Below are positions 7,709 through 18,219 of a DNA stretch of 64,000 bases, in pieces; position 1 is the stretch's first letter, and each line of letters starts with the position of its first letter. The stretch spans positions 3,060,944 to 3,124,943 of the forward strand of contig CP141729.1 in NCBI GenBank assembly GCA_035621215.1, in the 5' to 3' direction. Under the pieces are notes generated by a model. It was given only the letters and a program-made list of their open reading frames with translations. It was not told the DNA's origin and made no database searches. Both the position numbers and the translations under genes were made by a program. This stretch comes from Oscillospiraceae bacterium MB08-C2-2. Lineage in GTDB: Bacteria > Bacillota > Clostridia > Oscillospirales > Ruminococcaceae.

Positions 7709-8497
7709 ATGGGGATTTCAAGTGATCGAATTGAAGGAAAGGTCTGTGTTGTGACCGGTGCCGCTAAAAGCATAGGCTTGGGCATTGCGCAAAAATATGC
7801 ACAGGCAGGAGCTAAAACCATTCTTCTGGATATTGACCCGGCGGTGGAAAAAAGCGCCCGGGAGCTTGCGGAACAGGGCTTTTTTGCCAAAGGCATTGTA
7901 TGCGATATCACCGACCGAATCGCTGTGCTTGCCTTGTTTGAGGAGCTTGCCAGCCTCTATGGCCCGGTGTTTTGCCTTGTCAACAATGCCGGTGTGGTGG
8001 ATCAGCGGCCCTTTGAGGAAAATACACCCGAAATCTTTGACAACATGTTCCGGGTGAATGTAAACGGTGCGGCATGGTGCATGCAGGGGGCTCTTCCCAG
8101 TATGAAGGCGGCCCGAGAGGGTAAGATCATCAACTTTTCTTCCAAATCCGGTAAAACCGGCTCGGCTCTGATGACACCCTACAGTGCGGCTAAGGGGGCG
8201 GTGATTGCCCTTACCCAGTCCCTTGCCTATGAGCTGGCGGATTGTGGCATCAATGTCAACTGTGTATGCCCCGGTATCACCGATGCCACCGGCGTTTGGG
8301 ATAGTGTCAGCGAAAGCTATACCCAGAATCTGCACATGTCTCACGATGCGGTAGCGGAGAAATTTTCCGCTAAGATTCCTCTAAAGAGGCTGACCGCCAT
8401 CAGCGATGTGGTGGAATATGTGTTTTTCCTGACGGTTTCCGGTGATTACTGCACCGGTCAGGCGCTGAATATTACCGGCGGCCGGGAGATGCACTGA
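7709..8497 (+). CDS. Short-chain dehydrogenase/reductase (SDR), sugar-alcohol type
   Basis: A 262-aa classical SDR. The nucleotide site is VTGAAKSIGLGIA and the LVNNAGV motif follows. The Ser-Tyr-Lys catalytic set is in NFSSKSGKTGSALMTPYSAAK (Ser, then YxxxK). The end ITGGREMH is typical. ATG 7709 is chosen because GAGGAG lies 7 bases upstream; a GTG at 7694 is less likely. It is the last gene of the PTS operon and probably interconverts a polyol phosphate and a ketose phosphate, as sorbitol-6-phosphate dehydrogenases do. The substrate is not known. Confidence 0.9.
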   Translation: MGISSDRIEGKVCVVTGAAKSIGLGIAQKYAQAGAKTILLDIDPAVEKSARELAEQGFFAKGIVCDITDRIAVLALFEELASLYGPVFCLVNNAGVVDQRPFEENTPEIFDNMFRVNVNGAAWCMQGALPSMKAAREGKIINFSSKSGKTGSALMTPYSAAKGAVIALTQSLAYELADCGINVNCVCPGITDATGVWDSVSESYTQNLHMSHDAVAEKFSAKIPLKRLTAISDVVEYVFFLTVSGDYCTGQALNITGGREMH

Positions 8498-8516
8498 TGC
8501 AGGGAGCATAAGAAAC

Positions 8517-8540
8517 AGCGGAACCGCTCTTGGTTCCGCT
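8517..8540 (+). terminator. Hairpin after PTS operon, left copy
   Basis: Stem AGCGGAAC/GTTCCGCT with an 8-base loop, 20 bp after the SDR stop. It has no T-run of its own. A near-identical hairpin occurs again at 8724-8747, on the other side of the structured repeat, this time followed by a T-run. Confidence 0.6.
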
Positions 8541-8720
8541 GAGGGTGTAGACAAAAATCTACACCCTCTATGGGGGGCATCCAATGCCCCCCATATTCCC
8601 CCCGGACCCGGCCGCTCCGGCGCAAGAAGTGGTATTCCTGCGTCCAAATCAATTCGACTGGGTCAGAATTACGCATCAAACCCATAAGGTCTTCAAGTTA
8701 AAGGCAGTTATGTCTATAGT
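8541..8720 (+). repeat. Structured intergenic element, copy B
   Basis: A full copy: left terminal hairpin TGTAGACAAAAATCTACA, the ATGGGGGGCAT/ATGCCCCCCAT stem, CCCCCCGGA, a GCCG-rich stem, CAATTCGACTGGGTCAGAAT, TTCAAGTTAAAGGCAG, and the right end TATGTCTATA. The ends TGTAGAC and GTCTATA are imperfect inverted repeats. The element lies between two near-identical copies of the operon's hairpin. Confidence 0.82.
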
Positions 8721-8723
8721 CTA

Positions 8724-8756
8724 AGCGGAACCGCTCTTGGCTTCGCTGTTTTTTAT
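8724..8756 (+). terminator. Terminator of the PTS operon (right copy)
   Basis: Stem AGCGGAAC/GCTTCGCT followed by GTTTTTTATTTG. This is the likely true rho-independent terminator of the plus-strand operon. It lies directly against the 3' end of the convergent regulator gene. Confidence 0.75.
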
Positions 8757-11509
8757 TTGTTGAGCACCAGAGCAAAAATTTGCTCCACCATTTCAAACTC
8801 TTCGTCCGGGATGGTGATGTGGTAGGTCTGTTCAATGGCCTCAAAGGCGGCAATTAAATCCTCGGCTGCGTGCTGGGCGGGGAGCTGCTCCTCCTTTTCA
8901 AAAAGCAGCCTCTCGATCATAGAGCAAATGTGGATAAAAAGCATCATACGCTTGCCCGGTTGCATCTCTCCACGACTGGATTCAAGCTTCTGGGTGCAGT
9001 CCAGCAGAAAAGGTGCCAGCTTTTCACCATCCAGATAGAAAAGGTAGTTGCTCAGATATTTGCCCGATACAAACACATTTTCGATTTGATTGCCACAGTC
9101 AGCCTGAAAAACAGGGACTTTTTCATACACCTGATAGTTGCTGAGAATGTGGGAGAGCTGGCGGATTCCGTTGCCAATCACAATATCCTCTGCGGAGATA
9201 AAGGGGAAGGTGGCCTCCAGCCCCACATCCATGCCGATGACACAAATCACCTCCCGCACAGCGCCAATTTGTGCCAAACGGTTTTTAAGAGATTCAATGG
9301 AAGGGATATCGATGGTGATAATTTCGATATCATCGGGGAAGGCAAACTGGCTTTCGATCATACGTTTTAGCCGGGCGGCGGCCCCACACCCGGAAATGCA
9401 GGCTGTGATGATCACTTTTTTTTGAGCGCTGCTGGCCAGCTTCTTGGATTCCAGCTCAAAAAGCTCGTTGAAGCCCTGTTCGAATTTTTTCAGGTGATAA
9501 TAAATCTGCTGGGCGGTGGCGTTGTGCTCCACAGCCAGTAAGGAGGCTTCCACCACCATAGCGGTGCTGATGTTGAACACCTTATATATGGGGCTGCTGG
9601 AAAGCTCCTGAATGGCAAGTCCGATGTGGCTGAACCGCTCGGATTCAAACATCACCACCAGACCACTGGGGTATTGGCTGATGCCGTGCAGGTGCTGGGC
9701 GGCCCACGCAACCATTTTCGAATGGCTCTCGCCGGAAAGATCGGCCGTATCCAGCCAGTGGACAAACTCCTTGTTTACAATTCCATTGGCAACCTTGGCC
9801 ATGGTTTTGGCGCTGGCTATGCCTTGGCAGACCACAATCACCCCGCAGCGTTCCCGCCCTTCTGTGCGGGCGAACATTTTAATCAGCAGATTGGCAATAA
9901 ATCCGGCTTCATCACAGGGCACCGAGAGGCGGGTTTCCTTCTGCATCAGCGCTACAATGTGCTCAGCCAGCGCAAAAACACCAGCGTATTCATGGCGGAT
10001 GGCCGAAAGTATAGGGCAAATGATATTCTTTCCCTCTTGTATGCGGCGAATGGCAATGTTTAGATGCAGAGCCAGCACAGTGCGGTCATTTTGGCTGAAC
10101 TTGTGATTCAGCTCCTCCTCAATTAGTTTTTGGGCTTGACTGGCGATGACCTCGGCTCTTTTGTCCATGCAGTCCATCACACTGCTGCTCGGTTGTTCCA
10201 GCCGGTAACTGCCCAGCAGGTTGTTAAAATAGCTTTCAATATCCAGCATCATAGCCAGCTGGAGATATTCCCCATCAATGGCACTTTCGGAATATTCCTT
10301 GTGGCGATGCTCCAAAAGATCATAGATATCCCACTTGTCAGGTTCTGGAGTAATCTCCTGCACCAGCTCACCAATCGGGGCAAATTCCAGATCGCCGGAG
10401 CAGATCAGGTTGATATCGGAATAAACATGGCGGATGCTGCGGATGCCGTCCTTCACATGCAGGGGTAGATCGAGAATGCCCACCGAAACAGCTTCACGCT
10501 TTTCCATCAGACAGGCCACATACCCCTTGGCGCAGGCAGTGCGAACATCGTTTTCCAGCTGACCCACATTGCCGGGGCAGTCATAAGCTAAAAGCGCTTT
10601 AATAGCCAGCGAATCAACTCGCAGGTCAAAGCCCAGCTTGCGGGCTTCGGAAGAAAAAAGCCGCTTGATAAGGCTCAGCCGTTCCAAAAGGCTGCGCTGG
10701 CTCAGCTCCGGCAGTGTGACAGTAATGGGAATACGCCGGTTAAAGGTGGAGAGCAGGGCAGAGTTTTTATCCTCGGTGGTAGCCAGCATGATAATGGGGG
10801 TGGAATTTCTGGTGATATCCGGCTCACCAAGGCGGTGAAACTGCCCGAAATCCATCAGATAAAAGAGCATTTCCTGTGCGGTTTCCGGCAGTCGGTGAAC
10901 CTCATCCAAAAACAGAACACCCTGATCCGCCTGCTCCACAAGTCCCACTCGCTCTTCCTCCGCACCGGTATAAGCACCTTTGGCACAGCCAAAAAGCTGT
11001 GCCATAATCAGCTGGGGGTTGCTGGCGTAATCGGCGCAGTTGAAGGAAATGAACTTGGCATCAGAGCGGATTCGTCTGGCACGCTTGGCATAATCATACA
11101 TTACCTTGGCAAATGTGGTTTTACCTGTGCCGGTTTTGCCTTCAATCAGGATAGGCAGGCCCCCGAGGGGATAAAGCACACCGGCCTTGGCTTTTTCAAT
11201 TTCCATACTCATACTGCCGTTGTAGCCTATGTAGCCTGCAAAGACACTGTCAGCACTTTCCCCGGCAGGGGAGCCAACCATTTTTGGCGGCATAGGGGTA
11301 AGCACAGCGGCACTGGCCCGGTATTTCACCGGCCAACCGGGCAGCTTATCCACCATCCCCTCGGCAAACAGCTTGTTTAAATCAGAGCTGACATTAGAAC
11401 GGGCCACCCCCACCGTGCCTGCAATCTGCTGGGTGCTGTAGGCGGCATCGTTTCCGTGCTGGCTTTTCATTTTACGCAAAAACTCATAAATCATTTGTTT
11501 TCTGGTCAT
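8753..11509 (-). CDS. LevR-type sigma-54-dependent activator with PRD and PTS-like domains
   Basis: 918 aa. Order: N-terminal helix-turn-helix (about 1-65), AAA+ activator domain with Walker A GKTGTGKT (124-131), sigma-54 contact loop GAYTGA (178-183) and Walker B VLFLDEVH (198-205), PRD1 (about 445-550), EIIA-Man-like domain (about 555-680), EIIB-Gat-like domain with Cys704 in ITACISGCG, and PRD2 (His860 in LFIHICSMIERLL). It should activate the facing mannose-class PTS operon in response to PTS phosphorylation. Two usual phosphorylation sites look altered: the EIIA histidine position reads VVCQG, and the second PRD1 position reads DEAGFIANLL with Asn. It overlaps rpoN by 4 bp. Confidence 0.93.
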   Translation of the reverse strand: MTRKQMIYEFLRKMKSQHGNDAAYSTQQIAGTVGVARSNVSSDLNKLFAEGMVDKLPGWPVKYRASAAVLTPMPPKMVGSPAGESADSVFAGYIGYNGSMSMEIEKAKAGVLYPLGGLPILIEGKTGTGKTTFAKVMYDYAKRARRIRSDAKFISFNCADYASNPQLIMAQLFGCAKGAYTGAEEERVGLVEQADQGVLFLDEVHRLPETAQEMLFYLMDFGQFHRLGEPDITRNSTPIIMLATTEDKNSALLSTFNRRIPITVTLPELSQRSLLERLSLIKRLFSSEARKLGFDLRVDSLAIKALLAYDCPGNVGQLENDVRTACAKGYVACLMEKREAVSVGILDLPLHVKDGIRSIRHVYSDINLICSGDLEFAPIGELVQEITPEPDKWDIYDLLEHRHKEYSESAIDGEYLQLAMMLDIESYFNNLLGSYRLEQPSSSVMDCMDKRAEVIASQAQKLIEEELNHKFSQNDRTVLALHLNIAIRRIQEGKNIICPILSAIRHEYAGVFALAEHIVALMQKETRLSVPCDEAGFIANLLIKMFARTEGRERCGVIVVCQGIASAKTMAKVANGIVNKEFVHWLDTADLSGESHSKMVAWAAQHLHGISQYPSGLVVMFESERFSHIGLAIQELSSSPIYKVFNISTAMVVEASLLAVEHNATAQQIYYHLKKFEQGFNELFELESKKLASSAQKKVIITACISGCGAAARLKRMIESQFAFPDDIEIITIDIPSIESLKNRLAQIGAVREVICVIGMDVGLEATFPFISAEDIVIGNGIRQLSHILSNYQVYEKVPVFQADCGNQIENVFVSGKYLSNYLFYLDGEKLAPFLLDCTQKLESSRGEMQPGKRMMLFIHICSMIERLLFEKEEQLPAQHAAEDLIAAFEAIEQTYHITIPDEEFEMVEQIFALVLNK

Positions 11510-12771
11510 GGCAAAGTCCTCCCTTTGGCGCCAGCCAAACCAAGCTGCAGGCGGTATTTGGCTACTGTACGCCGGGCTATACTGGTTTCCGATTTTTCAG
11601 AAAGCAGGTTTGCAAGAGCCTGATCGCTCAAGGGTGCGTTTTTATCCTCCTGCAGGATGACCTGTGCCAAAAGCTCTTTAAACTGGTCGGCTGAGAAATC
11701 TCCCACAACCCGCCGGGCAAACAGGGCCTTGGCAGGCAGGATTCTTTGACCCCAAATCAGGTATTTATCCTGCATGGCATGGGTAGCGGTGGAGGGGTGG
11801 ATTTCAAGCTGTTGAGCGGCTTCCCGCAGCAAGCAGACCTGCCGGTTGCCGCCCCCTAAAAACGCCTGCTGCCGCTCCACACCATATTCCAGAATCTTCA
11901 GCAGTGTTTGATTGCGCTGTTCCAAGCAATATAGAAAGCGGCGTGCATAAAAGATGCCTTCCCGAGCAAACCGCTTACTGCCATACTGGGCGGAAAGACT
12001 TTCCAGATAGGCGGAACTGACCGTTACCTTAGGCAGTGCATGCTCCAGCAGGCGGACGGTGAAAATGCCGCTTTCATCCCATACAATTTCTGCATCGGGG
12101 ACGATAGGTGCAGCGGTGGTGTTGTCCGCTTCTATGGGGTAGGGATATAGCTTTGCCAATTGTTCTCGAGCCTGTTCCAACCGCTCTTTGTTCCAGTCAA
12201 GCTGTGCCAGCACGGCAATCTCATCCCCTCGGGATAAAGGCGAGAAGGCTTCGTAGAGCAGCACCCAGCCATCGCTGCCCCGCTGGCCCTTTCGGGCAAG
12301 CTGGAGCAAAAAGCATTCACGCAGGCTGCGTGCTCCGATTCCGGCAGGTTCAAGCGACTGCACCCGGCGCAGAGCGTGCCTGACTTTTTCGATTGGTTCA
12401 TCCAACAGCGAAGCCATATCCTGTATTTTTTCGCGGCAATAGCCGTAGTTATCCAACATAGCGATGATGTACCGTTCCAGCGGTGTGATTTCGCCTTGAC
12501 CGGTAGTCAGCTGGAGAATCAGCTCATGCCGGAAATCTTCTCCTTTTGTATCCACTGCAAATTCAGCAGGATCGCCGAATTTCCGGGATACACTGGGAAG
12601 GCCCCCTGCCTCAAGCACCTCGAGACAGGGGTTGCGGTCTGCCTGCTGCCGGATATGTTCGGCAAGCTGTGCAGTGTTCAGGCTTAGCATATGCGTGAGC
12701 TGATGGCGCCAGAAGTTCCATGAAGGCTCCGGGCGCTGCTGCTGGCGAATTTCAATTTGCTGATTTTGCAT
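11506..12771 (-). CDS. rpoN: RNA polymerase sigma-54 factor
   Basis: 421 aa, slightly short for the family. The N-terminus has a Gln-rich activator-binding region (QNQQIEIRQQQ). The core-binding part includes LEVLE and EPAGIGARSLRECFLLQLA. The RpoN box reads ARRTVAKYR near the C-terminus, where it binds the -24 promoter element. The gene is directly followed by, and overlaps, the LevR-type activator (ATGA), so sigma factor and activator are co-expressed. No clear TGGCAC-N5-TTGC promoter was found in the visible PTS operon; its promoter probably lies upstream of ptsI, outside the window. Confidence 0.95.
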   Translation of the reverse strand: MQNQQIEIRQQQRPEPSWNFWRHQLTHMLSLNTAQLAEHIRQQADRNPCLEVLEAGGLPSVSRKFGDPAEFAVDTKGEDFRHELILQLTTGQGEITPLERYIIAMLDNYGYCREKIQDMASLLDEPIEKVRHALRRVQSLEPAGIGARSLRECFLLQLARKGQRGSDGWVLLYEAFSPLSRGDEIAVLAQLDWNKERLEQAREQLAKLYPYPIEADNTTAAPIVPDAEIVWDESGIFTVRLLEHALPKVTVSSAYLESLSAQYGSKRFAREGIFYARRFLYCLEQRNQTLLKILEYGVERQQAFLGGGNRQVCLLREAAQQLEIHPSTATHAMQDKYLIWGQRILPAKALFARRVVGDFSADQFKELLAQVILQEDKNAPLSDQALANLLSEKSETSIARRTVAKYRLQLGLAGAKGRTLP

Positions 12772-12903
12772 GGGGTTCTTTTTTGCTCCTTACAATAGCA
12801 TTTAAACATATTATGCGGACAGGCGATAACCTATGCGGCTTTTACTCAATCAATAGCTAAGGTGTCTGAAATAACAGGCTACAGGAAAAATTGTAATAAA
12901 TAG

Positions 12904-12944
12904 ATAAATAGCCCTCTGCGTTTAAAATGCAGAGAGCTATTTAT
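12904..12944 (-). terminator. Terminator after the collagen-like gene's 3' half
   Basis: A 16-bp near-perfect stem: ATAAATAGCCCTCTGC paired with GCAGAGAGCTATTTAT, loop GTTTAAAAT. It lies 20 bp downstream of the stop of the minus-strand collagen-like gene. Confidence 0.75.
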
Positions 12945-12963
12945 TATATGGTGTGACTACGTG

Positions 12964-14889
<1,926 letters not shown>

Positions 14890-16569
14890 TTAAACCGCTT
14901 GTTCTTGGGTGTTGATTTCAATGTATTCCATTACTCGGCGTAGCTGGTCGGCAACCTTAAACTTTACACTGATGTTGCCATTCTCATGTACCTTGATATG
15001 GTCTACAAGCTCAACCAAAACTTCTCTTGTCAGTTTGTCAATAGTCTCAAACTTCTTGAAAACCACCAAGCAAGGGCTTTCGGCGGTAATACCGTTTTGC
15101 AATTCCTCACGCTCTGCATGGAGGTTTTTCAAAACTTCGCCTAAAGCGGCTATTTGCCGCTCGTAATCTTCGCTCATGTGGCGGTAGTCGCTATGGGTGA
15201 TTTCTCCGTCTTTCCAATCCTGATAAATAGATTGCTTGTAACGCATGATTTTGGAGCGTTCCTTTTCTTTTGCTTCTATCAAGGCTTCAATCCGAATGGA
15301 CTGGCTTATTTGAAGCGGTACGGTGCTGATGTATTCCAGAGTGTTTGCGTAGTGTACCGCAAGATATACCTGTTGTTGAATGGCATACAGTACAGCCGCT
15401 TCCAGCCGATTATGCTTGATGGAATGTTTGGTGCAAGCCATTTTTGACTGGTCTTTATAGGTTCGGCAGAAGTAGTACACAGTTCCTTTTACTTGACTGC
15501 GGCTCATTGCCTTGCCGCAATCAGCGCAACGGAGAAAACCACTGAACAGATAGAGCTTCTTTTTCTGCGGAGCAGTGCGGGTGTCACGCTTTAGCAACTC
15601 CTGCACTTTCTCAAAGATAGGCCGTTCTATGATTGGCTCATGGGTATTTTCCACGATATACCACTCGTTTTCGGGAACCTGTTCCTGCGTGTGTATCTTA
15701 TAGCTTTTCACACGCTGGCGGCCCTGCACCATATCTCCGATATAAAGGCGGTTTTTCAAAATGTCGCTTATCGTCTTTGCGCTCCATAACGGTCTTTCTG
15801 AACCGCTCGGATTTTGGTAGTTTAAGCCCTTGCTTTTCTTGTATTCGGACGGACACAAAATGCCACGATCATTGAGATTTCGTACTATGGCGTTTTTGCT
15901 CATACCGTCCAAAAAACATTCGTAAATGTTTTTTACAACCTCGGAGGCTTCTTCATCAACGATTAGAGCGTTTTTGTCCTTTGGGTTTTTCATGTAGCCA
16001 TAGGCGGCAAACCCGCCGATAAACTCACCATTACGCCGCTTCATATCAAATACCTGTCGTATCTTCTTTGAAGTCTGATAGCAGAAATTGTCGTTGATAA
16101 CATTGGTAATCGGCACAATGAGGTTGGAAATGCTATCCGGGTTCAAGTAACTGTCAATGCCCTCTGCCAAGCTGATAAACCGTACATTCATCTGCACAAA
16201 CAAATTTTCAATCAAGCTCCCTGCGTCCGTGTAGTTACGGGATAGGCGGGAAAGGTCTTTGACGATAACACAGTTCACCTTTTTGGCGTATATGTCGGAG
16301 AGCAGTTTTTGAAAGCTGTCCCGGTTGGTATCTGTCCCGGTGTACCCATCGTCCACATAAGGCGGTTCAACGCTTTCAAACTCGGCTATGTGCTGTTGGT
16401 AATAATCATCAAGTAAAGCCTTTTGGTTGGTAACGCTGTTGCTGTCGTCCTTATCTTTGCCACGGTTTATGTCCTCTTTGGATAAACGGATATATTCACC
16501 AAGTTTCCAGCGGACAATTTGAGAAGCGGATATTTTTTCCTCAAAGCCCCTGTTTTTTGTGCGTGCCAT
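14890..16569 (-). CDS. Large serine recombinase (TndX/TnpX type)
   Basis: 559 aa, apparently intact. N-terminal resolvase domain with the catalytic serine in GEYIRLSKED and the arginine motif VKDLSRLSRNYTDAG; then the recombinase domain (GGFAAYGYMKNP, SAKTISDILKNRLYIGDM); a zinc ribbon with CADCGKAMS and later YYFCRTY...C; and a C-terminal coiled coil. Such enzymes integrate and excise conjugative transposons and phage-like elements by cutting at a 2-bp core. It is the last gene of the element: its stop is 40 bp from the inferred left crossover, and it reads toward the collagen gene's 3' half. RBS AGGAGG precedes the ATG. It is the obvious candidate to excise the element. Confidence 0.93.
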   Translation of the reverse strand: MARTKNRGFEEKISASQIVRWKLGEYIRLSKEDINRGKDKDDSNSVTNQKALLDDYYQQHIAEFESVEPPYVDDGYTGTDTNRDSFQKLLSDIYAKKVNCVIVKDLSRLSRNYTDAGSLIENLFVQMNVRFISLAEGIDSYLNPDSISNLIVPITNVINDNFCYQTSKKIRQVFDMKRRNGEFIGGFAAYGYMKNPKDKNALIVDEEASEVVKNIYECFLDGMSKNAIVRNLNDRGILCPSEYKKSKGLNYQNPSGSERPLWSAKTISDILKNRLYIGDMVQGRQRVKSYKIHTQEQVPENEWYIVENTHEPIIERPIFEKVQELLKRDTRTAPQKKKLYLFSGFLRCADCGKAMSRSQVKGTVYYFCRTYKDQSKMACTKHSIKHNRLEAAVLYAIQQQVYLAVHYANTLEYISTVPLQISQSIRIEALIEAKEKERSKIMRYKQSIYQDWKDGEITHSDYRHMSEDYERQIAALGEVLKNLHAEREELQNGITAESPCLVVFKKFETIDKLTREVLVELVDHIKVHENGNISVKFKVADQLRRVMEYIEINTQEQAV

Positions 16570-16653
16570 GTGTCCTCCTTCCTATCACATTACACTTATA
16601 TTATACCATTTCGGCGTAATGCGAACAATGTTGTCACGGCCTGTAAACTGGCT

Positions 16654-16923
16654 TTACAGGCCGCTTTTCTTGCGTTTAAGGAAGTCGGCAAACACATCTT
16701 GTAATGGAGGAGCATTCTCTGGAAACTCCAGTTTTACGCCCATATCGCCCACACGAAAACAATAAGGATTTTTTACTGCCGCAATGACTTTTGCCGCACG
16801 TTGTTCCTGCGGTACAGTCGTATCAAAGGTGAAGCCGCTAACATCAACTAAATCCTCTTTGTTTACCGCCTCTATGTCTACGTTTGCCAACTCTGATATT
16901 GGAATACGTTTCTTCAACCACAA
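16654..16923 (-). CDS. Small ICE protein (DUF6870-like)
   Basis: 89 aa with a TTG start at 16923, chosen because AGGAGG lies six bases upstream; an ATG at 16941 would put the ribosome site inside the gene. The sequence MWLKKRIPISELANVDIEAV with KVIAAVKNPYCFRVGDMGV resembles small proteins common in Tn1549-like elements next to the recombinase. The DUF name is from memory. Function unknown. Confidence 0.65.
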   Translation of the reverse strand: MWLKKRIPISELANVDIEAVNKEDLVDVSGFTFDTTVPQEQRAAKVIAAVKNPYCFRVGDMGVKLEFPENAPPLQDVFADFLKRKKSGL

Positions 16924-16978
16924 TCGCCCCCTCCTTTCCATGTATATGAATTGCTCTGATTGTCCTATGAGGAAACAC

Positions 16979-17016
16979 AAAAAGCCACCACTTTTACGGT
17001 CAAAGTGATGGCTTTT
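16979..17016 (-). terminator. Hairpin between small ICE genes
   Basis: AAAAGCCA-CACTTT pairs with AAAGTG-TGGCTTTT around a 7-base loop. The stem carries A and T runs on both sides, so it could end transcription in either direction. Confidence 0.55.
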
Positions 17017-17029
17017 AATCTTCCCGCAT

Positions 17030-17054
17030 ACTTCGGGACAAGTTGGCCCGAAGT
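17030..17054. repeat. ICE palindrome ACTTCGGG/CCCGAAGT, copy 1
   Basis: A 25-base dyad: ACTTCGGGACA around a centre AGT and GGCCCGAAGT. One of three copies in the element (also 18195-18219 and 20564-20588). This copy has one mismatch in the stem. Confidence 0.75.
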
Positions 17055-17248
17055 CAATAAGGGCTGTTTTGATAATGTTGTTCCGCTTCTTCTATGCCGA
17101 ATATATCAAAAACATAGTGAAGCTCCGATACCACACGTTTTATATCATCTGGGCTGAACTCACAGTTTTCCATAGCCTGAATGACATAGCCACGGCAAGC
17201 GCCGTTGCTCCATTGCTGAAACAGCAATGACTGTAATTCCTTATCCAT
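17054..17248 (-). CDS. Small hypothetical ICE protein
   Basis: 64 aa, begins MDKELQSLLFQQWSNG; not recognised. ATG 17248 is preferred over 17260 because TGGAG lies six bases upstream of it. Acidic and helical, with no membrane segment. It lies between the recombinase-side small gene and a non-coding stretch of the element. Confidence 0.6.
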   Translation of the reverse strand: MDKELQSLLFQQWSNGACRGYVIQAMENCEFSPDDIKRVVSELHYVFDIFGIEEAEQHYQNSPY

Positions 17249-17260
17249 AGGAATCTCCAT

Positions 17261-17699
17261 TCATCAATCGGGAGTATGCCGTACCGTTATGGGTTGGCCT
17301 GTCATAAGACAGAAAGGAACGGTACGGCACTCCCTTTATATAAAAACGTTGGCCCGGACGGGCGGCGGCAACCGCCCTCATAGGAATCTCACCTCACCCC
17401 ATGCTGATGGCGTGGCGGTCAATGCTGTGAAGCGTTCAAACCGCAAGTATCAATATACCAATCAAAAGATTATCGCCGGGCGGTTTGCCATATCCACCCT
17501 GTCACAATAAGTATAAATCGCTCACGCCCCGTGAGGTCTTTCCCCCTTTCACACGGGCGGTCTTGGCGTACTCTGTGGCTTGGCTCCCTCCTGATTGAAC
17601 GTATCCGGGCCAACGGTATTTAGTTGTCAAAGTGCAGGATATTGAGGGAGAAAATCTCCCTTCAATATCCGTGAGAAATGAAAGCTGAAAGTTCCGGGG
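17261..17699. other. Non-coding stretch of the mobile element
   Basis: About 440 bp with no convincing gene. It includes a dyad GTACCGTT...AACGGTAC around 17281-17325 and the hairpin GGGCGG/CCGCCC near 17358-17379. It may hold regulatory or transfer sites, but nothing can be named. Confidence 0.4.
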
Positions 17700-18122
17700 T
17701 CAACGCAAATTTTTCAGAAAAAGTTCCATGTTCCGAAGTCCCCGCTCGACACTTTCGGATATGCGGCTCTTTGACACCCCCTCTGCCCGTGCAATGGCCG
17801 ATTTACTCATGCCGAGTATGTAGTGGGCGTAAATTCGTTTTCCCTGCTTGTCCGGCAGAGAAGCCATAGCGGCTTGTAATTGTTCAGCGGTCACTTTTTG
17901 CTCATAGATTTCATAGAGCGTAAGCGGAACGAACAAAATATCCTTTTCAATTCCGTCGTTAGCGTCCAGCGAATAGTGAGCTTTGTTATAGAAACGGCGT
18001 CGAATGTAGTTGTTCTCTAAGCGTTCCGCTTCCAGTAAAGCGTCTTTGATTTCATCGGGTATCTCAATAAAAAAGTCTGAATTATAAAATGGGTAATAGT
18101 CCCGCAGATTGATTTTAGCCAT
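17700..18122 (-). CDS. Sigma-70 region-4-like DNA-binding protein of the element
   Basis: 140 aa with start ATG 18122 behind GGAGG. The C-terminus has a sigma region 4 helix-turn-helix: LPDKQGKRIYAHYILGMSK, then AIARAEGVSKSRISESVERG. The N-terminal part contains IPDEIKDALLEAERLENNYIRRRFYNKAHYSLD, which is common in sigma-like regulators of Tn1549-type elements. In such elements these proteins are thought to control recombinase or transfer genes. No region 2 is seen, so it may be a DNA-binding regulator rather than a full sigma factor. Confidence 0.75.
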   Translation of the reverse strand: MAKINLRDYYPFYNSDFFIEIPDEIKDALLEAERLENNYIRRRFYNKAHYSLDANDGIEKDILFVPLTLYEIYEQKVTAEQLQAAMASLPDKQGKRIYAHYILGMSKSAIARAEGVSKSRISESVERGLRNMELFLKNLR

Positions 18123-18194
18123 AGGGCGTTCCTCCATTTCGATTTTGGGGTTAGCAAATCGAATGGAGAGGGCGGGAAGCGGCAGCGAGGTCGG

Positions 18195-18219
18195 ACTTCG
18201 GGCCAAGTTGGCCCGAAGT
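18195..18219. repeat. ICE palindrome ACTTCGGG/CCCGAAGT, copy 2
   Basis: Perfect 25-base dyad upstream of the sigma-like gene, arms ACTTCGGGCCAA and TTGGCCCGAAGT around one base. Confidence 0.8.
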
